DNA of 12,275 nt from JABCPE02 sp963509715 (GCA_963509715.1 CAUPCB010000041.1:1-12275); one strand, 5' to 3'; shown: positions 1 through 7,874, numbered from the stretch's first letter. Notes: generated by a model from the letters alone, not told the origin. Program-made: numbers and translations.

Positions 1-37
1 ATGCTAAGGCAAGAGATGTGAATGCTATTTTTCTCAT
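1..37 (-). CDS. 5' end of a leftward gene with a signal-peptide-like start (cut by window edge)
   Basis: Reading leftward from an ATG at 37-35, the twelve visible codons give MRKIAFTSLALA: two basic residues followed by a hydrophobic run, as at the start of an exported protein. A TAnnTTTG box lies about 20 bases upstream on the same strand and the leader is A/T-rich, as at other starts here. The reading frame leaves the window, so neither product nor true length can be given. Twelve residues could be a chance open frame; the correctly placed promoter box is the main support. Confidence 0.5.
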   Translation of the reverse strand, partial: MRKIAFTSLALA

Positions 38-57
38 TTTTAAATTTTTAAACTCGG

Positions 58-65
58 CAAATATA
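58..65 (-). promoter_or_regulatory. Putative -7 box (TATATTTG) for the leftward edge gene
   Basis: On the minus strand this reads TATATTTG, a full match to the Bacteroidota -7 consensus TAnnTTTG, 20 bases before the ATG at 37. No TTG stands at the usual 19-base distance; the nearest (80-82) is 14 bases away. Function is inferred from motif and position. Confidence 0.45.
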
Positions 66-203
66 ATTATTATTTATTTCAAAAACCTTTATACTTTTTA
101 TAAATTCACATTTTATTTGTTAAAAACTTATCACAATTGTTAATTTTTGGTTAAAATTTTATTATTTTAATTAAAATAACGAGCATATTTAAAAGAAAAA
201 ATA

Positions 204-211
204 TATTTTTG
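204..211 (+). promoter_or_regulatory. Putative -7 box (TATTTTTG) for the carbonic anhydrase gene
   Basis: TATTTTTG matches TAnnTTTG and ends 29 bases before the ATG at 241, leaving an A/T-rich leader of about 20-25 bases. No TTG occurs at the expected -33 position, so the promoter may be weaker or need an activator. The call rests on motif and position only. Confidence 0.5.
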
Positions 212-240
212 CCACCGAACAAATATTAAATATTTTATTT

Positions 241-1059
241 ATGAAAAAATTAGTGTTAAAATCAGCTCTAGTATTAGGAGTAATTTTGAGTGTGGCATCT
301 TGTAAGAAAGAAGACAAAAAAGAAGCACATGATGACCACAAAAAAGAAAGAAAACACAAATCTGAGTATGAAAAAACAAGAGAGGTAGATGATATTGAAA
401 TCACAGAATACCATGTCTTGTCAGAAGAAGAACAAAAAAAACTAACTCCTGATATGGTACTTCAGCAGCTTGCTGCTGGTAATGAGCGTTTTAGAACAGG
501 AGCAATCACAGCCAGAGATCACTCTACTGCTGTATTGCAAGCAGTGGACGGGCAATATCCAAAGGCTTTTGTGCTTAGCTGTATAGATAGTAGAGTTCCT
601 GTAGAGGATGTTTTAGACCAAGGTATCGGTGACCTATTTGTAGGAAGGGTAGCTGGTAACTTCGTAGATGTAGACCAATTAGGAAGTATGGAGTATGCAG
701 TAAAATCTGGTTCTAAAGTGATTATGGTACTAGGACACGAAAGCTGTGGTGCTGTAAAAAGTACAATCGATGATGTGAAATTGGGTAACATCACTGAAAT
801 GCTATCTAAAATAAAACCAGCTGTCGCTATGACAAATAAAACTTTCACAGGTGAAAAGTCTACTAAAAACAAGCAATATGTGCATGATGTAGCTATAAAC
901 AATGTGAAAAATACAATCGAAGAAATCCGTAAGAGAAGTCCATACATCAAAGAAAAAGAGGACAAAGGAGAAATCAAAATCGTTGGTGCTTACTACTCTC
1001 TTAAAGATGCTAAAATCGAGCGTATAAACTACCAAGTAGATGGATTAAGCGAAAACTAA
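241..1059 (+). CDS. Beta-class carbonic anhydrase, lipoprotein form
   Basis: This 272-residue protein should interconvert CO2 and bicarbonate with a zinc ion. The beta-class signatures are present: CIDSR at 114-118 (zinc ligand C114 and the D116/R118 dyad) and GHESCG at 165-170 (zinc ligands H166 and C169), plus the conserved GRVAGN at 135-140. Unlike the usual cytoplasmic enzyme of about 200 residues, it starts with a lipoprotein signal peptide ending in a V-A-S-C lipobox (C21), followed by a very charged Lys/Glu/Asp/His stretch (22-50) before the catalytic domain at about 65-265. It should therefore be anchored in the cell envelope, acting in the periplasm or on the surface. The K-K-E-D after C21 resembles the lipoprotein export signal described in Bacteroidota, so surface display is possible but inferred. 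The start is fixed by the signal peptide. The gene stands alone and converges on the nuclease gene. Confidence 0.93.
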   Translation: MKKLVLKSALVLGVILSVASCKKEDKKEAHDDHKKERKHKSEYEKTREVDDIEITEYHVLSEEEQKKLTPDMVLQQLAAGNERFRTGAITARDHSTAVLQAVDGQYPKAFVLSCIDSRVPVEDVLDQGIGDLFVGRVAGNFVDVDQLGSMEYAVKSGSKVIMVLGHESCGAVKSTIDDVKLGNITEMLSKIKPAVAMTNKTFTGEKSTKNKQYVHDVAINNVKNTIEEIRKRSPYIKEKEDKGEIKIVGAYYSLKDAKIERINYQVDGLSEN

Positions 1060-1077
1060 TAATCTTTTTATATACAA

Positions 1078-1593
1078 TCAAAAAGGAGTACTTTTTTCAA
1101 GTGCTCTTTTTTGTTTTTTTATTTCACGCCATGTCCATGGAGCTACAGGGTTTTTATCCTGCCAAAGTCCTTGCTTATTTTCCCTCGCTTCAATTTCTAT
1201 CTTGTCATATTCTTTATCCGAAGAATATTTCTTAAAATGCCATGCATATCCAGCTCTTACAATTTCTTTATTGATATTAGTTTGCCCAACGAATACTTCT
1301 GCGATGATTCTCTGATATCTGTCCTTCTTCTTTTGTCTGACGATTTTCACTTCTTTTCCGAAACATAAATCAGATGCAAATTTCTTTGCACTTTTCCCAA
1401 AAGGCTGTCCTTTTTCTGGTGCATCTATATGATTGAGCCGAACTTTAATCTCTTGATTTTCTTGATACAAAACATTAAAGGTATCTCCATCTGAAATCCC
1501 TACTACTTTTGCATAAAATTCATTCGGTAAATCTTGTGCCAATGCAGAACAGCAGCAAAAAACGGCTACGATTAAAAATATTATTCTTTTCAT
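1078..1593 (-). CDS. Secreted thermonuclease-like (SNase-fold) nuclease
   Basis: A 171-residue protein of the staphylococcal nuclease family, expected to be a calcium-dependent phosphodiesterase acting on DNA and possibly RNA outside the cytoplasm. Residues 1-19 form a signal peptide ending ALA before Q20. Family motifs follow in order: GDTF with D37, VRL with R52, IDAPE with D57 and E60, and DRYQR with R94. By family knowledge these match the metal-binding acidic residues and the two catalytic arginines of S. aureus nuclease. The usual DRYGR glycine is Q here. GYAW (114-118) and GLW (142-144) complete the fold, and the C-terminus is Lys/Arg-rich. The triple Cys in the signal peptide does not form a good lipobox, so a soluble secreted protein is favoured. 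It lies downstream of the Lrp-type regulator on the same strand with a terminator hairpin in between. Length is normal for the family. Confidence 0.9.
   Translation of the reverse strand: MKRIIFLIVAVFCCCSALAQDLPNEFYAKVVGISDGDTFNVLYQENQEIKVRLNHIDAPEKGQPFGKSAKKFASDLCFGKEVKIVRQKKKDRYQRIIAEVFVGQTNINKEIVRAGYAWHFKKYSSDKEYDKIEIEARENKQGLWQDKNPVAPWTWREIKKQKRALEKSTPF
1081..1120 (+). terminator. Rho-independent terminator of the carbonic anhydrase gene
   Basis: GAGTAC (1086-1091) pairs with GTGCTC (1101-1106) around a 9-base loop with one G-T pair. The stem is extended by A-run/T-run pairing and followed by a T-rich tract to 1120. It starts about 20 bases after the stop codon and overlaps the last codons and stop of the convergent nuclease gene. 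In the opposite direction the stem forms too, but the T-run is largely inside it, so termination there is less certain. Confidence 0.75.
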
Positions 1594-1600
1594 TTTTAAA

Positions 1601-1627
1601 TAAAAAAGAGAAGTAAAAAACTTCTCT
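1601..1627 (-). terminator. Rho-independent terminator between the Lrp-type gene and the nuclease gene
   Basis: On the minus strand, AGAGAAGT and ACTTCTCT form a perfect 8-base-pair stem with a 5-base T loop, followed directly by a T-run. The hairpin begins 12 bases after the stop codon of the Lrp-type gene and its 3' arm ends 13 bases before the nuclease ATG. It is a clear intrinsic terminator by shape, yet it also occupies the nuclease leader. Confidence 0.8.
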
Positions 1628-1638
1628 AAATTTTAAAT

Positions 1639-2112
1639 TTATATTTCTACTGCTTTTATCAATCTATTTTTATCACTGAAATATTCCTCGATAGAAATCA
1701 TACTTTCCGTACGCATTACATCATCTATATCATTGATTCCGTAGATTATTCTCTTGGCATCATCTGTGTCTTTCGCTCTGATTTTACAGAAGATATTGTA
1801 TTTCCCTGCGATAACGCTCAATTCTGTCACATTTGGGATTTTTTCTAACTCTTTGAGGACATCCATCGTCTTATTTGATTTACTCAAGAAAATACCAACA
1901 TATGTGATAAATCTGTAATCCAATTTTGTGTAATCTATCACTAGAGAAGAACCTCGAATGATTCCTACATCCTCCATTTTTTTGACTCTCACATGGATAG
2001 TTCCTGCGGAAACTCCCATTTTCTGGGCAATTTCTGTAAAAGGCATCCTCGTATTTTCTACCAAGTAATCTAAAATTTTTTTATCAATTTCATCAAGTTG
2101 TGAATTATGCAT
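1639..2112 (-). CDS. Lrp/AsnC family transcriptional regulator
   Basis: A 157-residue DNA-binding protein of the feast/famine (Lrp/AsnC) family, which usually controls amino-acid or nitrogen genes and responds to a small effector, often an amino acid. The N-terminal winged-helix region spans about residues 5-62, starting LDEIDKKILDYL. The helix-turn-helix is at about 25-46 (FTEIAQKMGVSAGTIHVRVK) and is followed by the typical KMEDVGIIRG wing. Residues 65-150 form the RAM effector-binding and oligomerisation domain, with VIAGKYNIFCKI at its core where many relatives have a G-x-(Y/F)-D pattern. Full length for the family. The ATG at 2112 gives the conventional N-terminus and has AAGGAT about 8 bases upstream. 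Its target and effector cannot be read from the sequence; autoregulation is common in the family. Confidence 0.93.
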   Translation of the reverse strand: MHNSQLDEIDKKILDYLVENTRMPFTEIAQKMGVSAGTIHVRVKKMEDVGIIRGSSLVIDYTKLDYRFITYVGIFLSKSNKTMDVLKELEKIPNVTELSVIAGKYNIFCKIRAKDTDDAKRIIYGINDIDDVMRTESMISIEEYFSDKNRLIKAVEI

Positions 2113-2139
2113 ATCTTATCCTTTTTATCAATGTTTAAT

Positions 2140-2172
2140 ACAAGTTTTCAATCGTTGGACAAAAATACTTGT
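2140..2172. promoter_or_regulatory. Inverted repeat ACAAGT-N21-ACTTGT around the Lrp-type promoter
   Basis: ACAAGT at 2140-2145 and its reverse complement ACTTGT at 2167-2172 flank the -7 box. A dimeric regulator such as the Lrp-type protein encoded just downstream could bind it and control its own gene. Two 6-base arms in AT-rich DNA can arise by chance, so this is only a candidate. Confidence 0.25.
2160..2167 (-). promoter_or_regulatory. Putative -7 box (TATTTTTG) for the Lrp-type gene
   Basis: The minus strand reads TATTTTTG, matching TAnnTTTG, 47 bases before the start codon in the 97-base gap after tamB. There is no TTG at 19 bases further upstream. The box lies between the arms of a 6-base inverted repeat that could be an operator. 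Confidence 0.5.
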
Positions 2173-2209
2173 TTTTATTCAATTATAAAAGGATTTTTTA
2201 ATAAAAATT

Positions 2210-5200
2210 TTAATTTGACTTCATTGTATCTTGTTTGATACTGTCCTTCTTAGTTTCTTGAGTTTCTTTTTTAGACTTTTTCTTTGGTAAAAACCTATTA
2301 AACCCATATGAAAGCACTATACCACCACCATATGTCTGGTTGGCTCCCGCGGAACTTCCCAGAACCAATCCTACATTAGAAGGTTTAGAATATACCCTTC
2401 CTACGAGACTTCCATTGTTATTTTTAGACATATCATACTCTATAATTCCTTCCCCAGAAAGATAGTTATTCTGCGTCCTTGTGCTTCCTGACAAAGGAAC
2501 TCCTGTTCCTGCTTTTATGGTAAGTCTTGGTGATACAGTATAGCTCACTTTTGCACTTGCTCTGTCGCTGGTATTTAAGCTTTCTGAACCTTTGATGTAG
2601 TCTAAATCGACTTGTAAATCACTACTAATAGAGTTAAACGCCGAGCTCAACTGCTGGAAGAAAACATTCACCCCAGAGGCTATGGCCGAAAAAGAATTAT
2701 TATTAGATACATTGAAGTTTCCTAACGCCAAAATAGATGCAAACTGCAAGACACGCTCCTCTTCCACTGCCAATTTAGTATTCAGCACCTCACGAACTTG
2801 ACTGGACACCTCTGGAGCTTGGATTACAGGTCGTATATTTGGAGCGGTCAGCCTGTTGGTTATTTTCGTCTGCAACTCTACATTCACAGGCGGAAGAGAC
2901 CCCATATTTAGATACTCTCCCATGTTAGAAACTATAGCATCATAGCTGGCGGTAATGTTCAGTTCTGGATTCATGACATCTCCACTCCAGTGCAGATTAC
3001 TTCCTTTTTTTATATCAAATTTTTTCTCTAAAATAGCCTTTGAAATGTATGTTCCAGACTCTACAGAATAACCACCAAACATACGCATGTTACCAGTCTT
3101 ATCCATACTGAATTTCATATTTTGGGTATTCCCCTGAACGCTGATATCTCCTACTTCATCCCCTACTAAAACATTGACCGTAGAGTTTTTGTCAGCCGAA
3201 ATGTTCAGGTTGATATCCATAGCCAAACCCGTTCGTTTTTTCTCTGCTACCACTACATTTCCTTCCTTGTTTTCTTTCAAAAATCTTAGCATTTTAAATT
3301 CATCTCCCGAACTTGCCGAAGCACTATTAAGAGTGAAAATACTATTTTTCAATACATCAGCTGTGGCATCTATTTTCAAAGTTTGATTTTCAAAGCCCAC
3401 AAAGATATCTCCTTTAGCAAAAATCATTCCCCAAAAAGTATCAAAATCTTTCTGCTCTGTATTTAACAGCATAAGGTCATCCGCACGAATAAGGAGGTCG
3501 GCTCCGATATTAGATAAATCCGACAAACTCAAACGCCCGATGGAAATCATCCCTTTCGAGTTGGTTCTATGGTCTTTAACGCCAACAAGGTTAAAGAGCA
3601 AGTTCCCATTAGAAACTGTAACAACTGTATCATCAAAGGTATAATCCACCCCTGAAAATTTCAACTTCAGAGCAAAGCCTTTCATGGCGATATCTCCGCC
3701 ATAGTTCAGGTCTTTGGGCGTTCCATCTATCTTTAGTTCTCCCGTAGCTTTTCCTTTAAAATTAGAAAAAATATCCTTCACAAACGCCTGAACAAAGCCT
3801 AAATCAAAATCATCCAATTTAGCGACAAGGTCCAGTTTAGGCGATTTCATGTTGTTATCTATCGTCCCTTCTATAGCCAATTTATCATTCCCAAACCATT
3901 CGCCAGATTCTATATTGGCTTTTACATTATAAACATTCTCATACTCGCTTGCCTCAGCATTGATGATTAGATTTCCTAAATAGTTGTCACTTAGACTAAT
4001 ATTCTCTATTTTAAGGTCTATCAATGGAACTAAAGCTCTCTGGTTCATTTTTACCTTCAAACTACCATTGGCTACCCCTTTCAAATCTATTTTGCTGTCT
4101 TGATGGACTACTGCAAGGATTTTAGAGATGTCCATATTTTTAACATCTCCTGATAGGTCAAAATCCTTTCCGTTTTTAAAAATTCCATTGACAAGAATTT
4201 CGCTGTCATCAGAATACAATCTCAGATTTTTGATTTGAAAATCTTGAGTTTTTTTCCTGTAAACTATGGAATGGTCAAGCTCTGGTGATGTATCCACCAT
4301 CCATATGAAATTACTCAGTTTAAGTTCTGTAGGCGAAAATTTCACTACATAATCCCCATTAGCACTCATAGACTGCTCTATATCAGCTGCATAAGGCGTC
4401 CATTGGTTCTTTTTTTCTTTTTCTAATGTCCCTACTTTTAGACTTGCTAAGATGTTTAGCTTTTGATTATCTTTATTTTGAGCCTTTATGTTGATATCCT
4501 TTAATACACTTCCTTGGTATTCAGTCCTTTCCACATTCGCTGACCAATAGTCATCAGGGTTAGAAGTGTCTATCCTAAGGGCTATATTTCGTGCCATAAT
4601 ACTGTCTCTTTCTACTCCTTCACGAACTTCATAGTCTGGATTTACTTTTGCTAAAAGCCTTTCCGCTTCAGAGATTTCCACCTCTTTTTCCATAACATAT
4701 TTAAAGGAAGGAGCATCCAGATTCAGTTTTAGATGGTCAGTATTTCCATCAAAACTACCAGTAATTTTTGCTCCATCTGCAATAGAAATATTAGGCTCAA
4801 AATAGTCTATCAATTTCTGATGAACATCGATATCCATTGTAAAACTTTGACCTTTGTAGTATTTTTTTACTTTATTTCCTGCCAAAAGTCTATTTGCTCC
4901 CTCTTGGAGCATTCCTCCGATGTCTTCCAGATTAAATTTACCCGAAATTTTACCCTTCACAGCATCTGGCATATCCACCTCTATCACTCTATTTCCGCCT
5001 TCCATAGCCACTTTCACGGCTCCATTCGGGATAGAAACGGGCTTATTTCCACCCAAAGTGACATTATTTATAGTTGCATCAAGGTCTAAATCGTTAATAT
5101 TGGTCATCGAAACTTTACCCTTCACATTTCCTCTAAATGTGTTCGTTCCCGAACCCGAAGCCCCGAAATAAGCCAAATTCAAGTGGTTTATCTGTGCATC

Positions 5201-6832
5201 CACATCAGCATAAAGTCTTGGTTTGCTGAAATCTATTTTACCATTTACCACTCCTCTAGCCTGTGTGTCATCTATGCTGATTATCCCCTTAAACTGCTTT
5301 TGCGCGAGTTCTCCATCTAGAGAAATATTGTTCAATGTTTTTCCCATAAGTTCTATTTTTGAAATCTGGGATTTTGTATTTAGAGATAAAGTATTGATAT
5401 CAAAGCCTTTACCCTGAACATTGAATTTTCCAGAAACTAGCCCGACTTGTTTATTTTTCGTTAAAATCGTTGTATTCAGGTCTTTTAGAACTAAATTTCC
5501 GCTATACTCAGGCATTTTAGAAGAGTAATTTCTAAGGACAAAATTCTCAATCTGTGCTTGCCCAATTCCTGTAATCAAATTCCCTTTTGCAGCCACTCGG
5601 TCTTTATTGAGATCTGCAAATCCATTATATTTTATACGCCCAAAATCATCAGCCGCGCCTCCCATTTTTTTCGCAATGAAAGTCGGCAAAGATTCTTTCA
5701 GCCCTTTATAAGTGAAGGCTGCAGAAATTTGATTACTTTTAATATTGAAATTCCCTTCCATCAGTTTAGCCAACCTGATTTCTGAAGTCTGGATTTCATT
5801 ATCTTTTACTTTTATCAAAAAGTTTTTAAGGACAAAATCATTCAGTGTTCCATCCATCTTCCCGAAAAGCTGGTATTTCTGGTAATTATCCCAGTTTTTC
5901 ACGAAATAGCTGATGTCATATCCATGGAGATAGCTGCCTCTTTTGAGGTTCATATCCCATACCACTTTATTATTAAAATCTTTCCAACCTGTCTTTTTAT
6001 CAAGGTTAAAAACCAAATCACCCTGTAAGAGTGAATGGTCGGTATGAAAAATCAAATCTTTCAGTTCCAGTTTTTCGTTTGTCACTGTAACATCTCCTGA
6101 AAGCGCTTCCAGCTTATGTTTTTTACCCCATCTTTCGGTAACAAAAGAAAATTTATTGAGTTTCAAAGTCACATTTGGGCCATTTGTTTTTAAATCAGAA
6201 ACATAGGCATTAAAATTCTCTGCTTTCAGCCAGTTGCCGTCTTCTCCTAGATTTTTATTGACAATAGAAACTTTTCCATTAATAATTTCTATTCTCGTCG
6301 TAAATTTAGCTGGTGGTTTAGTAGGGTCTTTTGGAGTGTCAAATTTTTCAATATACTTAGTGAAATTATCCTGCTCCTCGCCTTTATAGGTAATTACCTT
6401 TAAATCAGGTTCTTCCAGACTTATTTTTTGAAATTTTAAATCTCTGGAATTAAAAGCTATAGCAAACCAATCCGAATGTGCAGTAAGTTTTTTTGCCTTC
6501 AAAAATTCAAAATCATGATGGTCTTTTGCAGAAACGCCATTGATAACCACATCGCCTAAAAAGTTAATCTCCACATTTTCAGCACTGAATGTGGTTTTGA
6601 ATTCCTTATTTAGAAAACAGATAGCTTGTTTTGCAAGTTTATCCTTTACTGAAGGGATATTGATAGCTATCAGCAGTGAAACAATCAAAAATATAAAACT
6701 AAAAAAGCAGAACAAAAACAGCTTTGCCCACCATGAAAGTTTTTTTACCTTTTCCTTAGCATTTTTTATCGAGGATTTGTTGTTTTTTTCTCCGATTTCG
6801 TTGTTATCTATATTTTTATCTATATTTGCCAT
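2210..6832 (-). CDS. tamB: Translocation/assembly module TamB (inner-membrane AsmA-like protein, DUF490 C-terminus)
   Basis: A 1540-residue giant of the TamB/YhdP/AsmA group, which bridges the inner and outer membrane. It works with an Omp85-type partner (TamL in Bacteroidota) in outer-membrane protein insertion and, by recent work on the family, lipid transport. After about 35 hydrophilic residues comes one membrane segment at about 36-58, then an AsmA-like start and a very long repetitive beta-strand region filling the periplasm. The last 350 or so residues are the DUF490/TamB domain, with conserved stretches such as GDVMNPELNITASY and APEVSSQVREVLNTK. The end alternates strands up to YGFNRF and adds a Lys-rich tail of about 25 residues. 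The ATG at 6832 was chosen over an in-frame GTG at 6880 because the latter adds 16 residues lying inside tsaD; AGGTG precedes the chosen ATG by about 9 bases. The Omp85 partner is not in the window. Confidence 0.93.
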   Translation of the reverse strand: MANIDKNIDNNEIGEKNNKSSIKNAKEKVKKLSWWAKLFLFCFFSFIFLIVSLLIAINIPSVKDKLAKQAICFLNKEFKTTFSAENVEINFLGDVVINGVSAKDHHDFEFLKAKKLTAHSDWFAIAFNSRDLKFQKISLEEPDLKVITYKGEEQDNFTKYIEKFDTPKDPTKPPAKFTTRIEIINGKVSIVNKNLGEDGNWLKAENFNAYVSDLKTNGPNVTLKLNKFSFVTERWGKKHKLEALSGDVTVTNEKLELKDLIFHTDHSLLQGDLVFNLDKKTGWKDFNNKVVWDMNLKRGSYLHGYDISYFVKNWDNYQKYQLFGKMDGTLNDFVLKNFLIKVKDNEIQTSEIRLAKLMEGNFNIKSNQISAAFTYKGLKESLPTFIAKKMGGAADDFGRIKYNGFADLNKDRVAAKGNLITGIGQAQIENFVLRNYSSKMPEYSGNLVLKDLNTTILTKNKQVGLVSGKFNVQGKGFDINTLSLNTKSQISKIELMGKTLNNISLDGELAQKQFKGIISIDDTQARGVVNGKIDFSKPRLYADVDAQINHLNLAYFGASGSGTNTFRGNVKGKVSMTNINDLDLDATINNVTLGGNKPVSIPNGAVKVAMEGGNRVIEVDMPDAVKGKISGKFNLEDIGGMLQEGANRLLAGNKVKKYYKGQSFTMDIDVHQKLIDYFEPNISIADGAKITGSFDGNTDHLKLNLDAPSFKYVMEKEVEISEAERLLAKVNPDYEVREGVERDSIMARNIALRIDTSNPDDYWSANVERTEYQGSVLKDINIKAQNKDNQKLNILASLKVGTLEKEKKNQWTPYAADIEQSMSANGDYVVKFSPTELKLSNFIWMVDTSPELDHSIVYRKKTQDFQIKNLRLYSDDSEILVNGIFKNGKDFDLSGDVKNMDISKILAVVHQDSKIDLKGVANGSLKVKMNQRALVPLIDLKIENISLSDNYLGNLIINAEASEYENVYNVKANIESGEWFGNDKLAIEGTIDNNMKSPKLDLVAKLDDFDLGFVQAFVKDIFSNFKGKATGELKIDGTPKDLNYGGDIAMKGFALKLKFSGVDYTFDDTVVTVSNGNLLFNLVGVKDHRTNSKGMISIGRLSLSDLSNIGADLLIRADDLMLLNTEQKDFDTFWGMIFAKGDIFVGFENQTLKIDATADVLKNSIFTLNSASASSGDEFKMLRFLKENKEGNVVVAEKKRTGLAMDINLNISADKNSTVNVLVGDEVGDISVQGNTQNMKFSMDKTGNMRMFGGYSVESGTYISKAILEKKFDIKKGSNLHWSGDVMNPELNITASYDAIVSNMGEYLNMGSLPPVNVELQTKITNRLTAPNIRPVIQAPEVSSQVREVLNTKLAVEEERVLQFASILALGNFNVSNNNSFSAIASGVNVFFQQLSSAFNSISSDLQVDLDYIKGSESLNTSDRASAKVSYTVSPRLTIKAGTGVPLSGSTRTQNNYLSGEGIIEYDMSKNNNGSLVGRVYSKPSNVGLVLGSSAGANQTYGGGIVLSYGFNRFLPKKKSKKETQETKKDSIKQDTMKSN
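6821..6828 (+). promoter_or_regulatory. Putative tsaD promoter (-7 box TATATTTG) inside the tamB start
   Basis: TATATTTG fits TAnnTTTG, with a TTG 17 bases upstream (6801-6803). It lies in the first codons of the opposing tamB gene and ends only 5 bases before the tsaD ATG. If used, transcription would begin at or next to the start codon, giving a leaderless or nearly leaderless tsaD mRNA. Confidence 0.45.
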
Positions 6833-6833
6833 T

Positions 6834-7850
6834 ATGAATACACCTATTATTTTAGGGATAGAATCCTCCTGTGATGACACCTCCGCTGCGGTAATTAGGG
6901 AACGAAAAATTCTCTCTAATATTGCTAATACGCAGACTATTCATAATGAATATGGCGGTGTAGTTCCTGAGTTGGCTTCCCGAGCTCATCAGCAGAACAT
7001 CATCCCTGTAGTTCAAAAATCACTTGCAGAAGCAAAGATACAACAAAATGAGATTTCTGCAATAGGTTTTACACGAGGACCTGGGCTTTTGGGTTCACTT
7101 TTGGTAGGAACCTCCTTTGCGAAGTCTTTGGCAATGTCTTTGGATGTTCCATTGATAGAGGTCAATCATCTCCAAGCGCATATTTTGGCTCATTTTATAA
7201 ACGATGCCAATCCCACTCCTCCACAGTTTCCATTTCTGTGCCTTACAGTAAGCGGCGGACATACGATGATAGTTTTAGTGAGAGATTATTTTGATATGGA
7301 AATCATCGGGAAAACCATAGATGACGCAGCTGGAGAGGCTTTTGACAAGATTGGAAAAATATTCGGGCTGGACTATCCTGCGGGAGCGATTATTGATAAA
7401 CTCGCCCAAAATGGAAATCCTGATGCTTTCACTTTTGGGAAACCTAAATTGGAAGGATATGATTATTCTTTCAGTGGTATTAAAACTTCTGTTCTGTATT
7501 TTGTCCAAAAAGAATTACAGAAAAATCCTAATTTCATTACAGAAAATCTATCTGACCTGTGTGCTTCTGTTCAGAAAACTATCGTTGACACCTTGATGAA
7601 AAAACTACAAAAAGCCGTGAAAGATTTAGGAATTAAAGAAGTGGCGATTGCTGGCGGAGTTTCTGCAAATTCAGAATTAAGAAAAGCGATGCAAAACAAT
7701 GCAGAAAAACAAGGCTGGAATATTTTCATCCCAAAATTCGAATACACTACGGACAACGCTGCTATGATAGCCATGGTAGCACAGCTGAAATATGAACAAG
7801 ACGAGTTTACTGACCTAAGAACCACAGCTACATCTAGATATGATTTCTAA
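6834..7850 (+). CDS. tsaD: tRNA N6-adenosine threonylcarbamoyltransferase TsaD
   Basis: TsaD transfers the threonylcarbamoyl group from threonylcarbamoyl-AMP to A37 of ANN-decoding tRNAs, completing the universal t6A modification together with TsaB and TsaE in the cytoplasm. The 338-residue length is typical. Family features are clear: GIESSCDDTS at 8-17, the metal-binding NHLQAH (H112 and H116), the SGGHT phosphate loop at 140-144, GEAFDKIGK at 167-175, AGGVSANS at 273-280 and TTDNAAMIA at 305-313 (metal ligand D307). The frame is open far upstream on this strand, but the ATG at 6834 starts exactly at the conserved N-terminus, so the longer version is rejected. Its start codon lies one base from that of the divergent tamB. 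A strong terminator follows the stop. Confidence 0.97.
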   Translation: MNTPIILGIESSCDDTSAAVIRERKILSNIANTQTIHNEYGGVVPELASRAHQQNIIPVVQKSLAEAKIQQNEISAIGFTRGPGLLGSLLVGTSFAKSLAMSLDVPLIEVNHLQAHILAHFINDANPTPPQFPFLCLTVSGGHTMIVLVRDYFDMEIIGKTIDDAAGEAFDKIGKIFGLDYPAGAIIDKLAQNGNPDAFTFGKPKLEGYDYSFSGIKTSVLYFVQKELQKNPNFITENLSDLCASVQKTIVDTLMKKLQKAVKDLGIKEVAIAGGVSANSELRKAMQNNAEKQGWNIFIPKFEYTTDNAAMIAMVAQLKYEQDEFTDLRTTATSRYDF

Positions 7851-7874
7851 AAAATAAAAAATTTCTGAAAATAA

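Larger units (their letters stand above)
38..240. other. AT-rich divergent intergenic region
   Basis: About 200 bases of very AT-rich DNA between the leftward edge gene and the carbonic anhydrase gene. It holds one -7-like box for each direction, near its two ends. No convincing small gene, RNA gene or riboswitch-like structure was seen in the middle, only A- and T-runs and short TTAAAATTTT-type repeats. Confidence 0.6.

Noticed and set aside
519..977. Open frame on the minus strand inside the carbonic anhydrase gene
   Set aside because: It lies wholly antisense to a gene with clear catalytic motifs and its translation has no recognisable features.
2113..2209. Possible terminator after tamB
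   Set aside because: Only A/T-run pairing is visible with no GC-containing stem, so no terminator is claimed.
4733..5171. Plus-strand open frames inside tamB
   Set aside because: They are antisense to continuous TamB coding sequence, overlap each other in two frames and have no promoter or domain.
6540..6833. Upstream in-frame extension of TsaD
   Set aside because: The added residues are antisense to the tamB N-terminus and lie before the conserved MNTPIILGIE start of the family.
6833..6880. Longer TamB start at a GTG (6880)
   Set aside because: It would overlap tsaD by about 47 bases and add 16 residues that look like antisense of tsaD; the ATG at 6832 has AGGTG at a sensible distance. 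It cannot be fully excluded.
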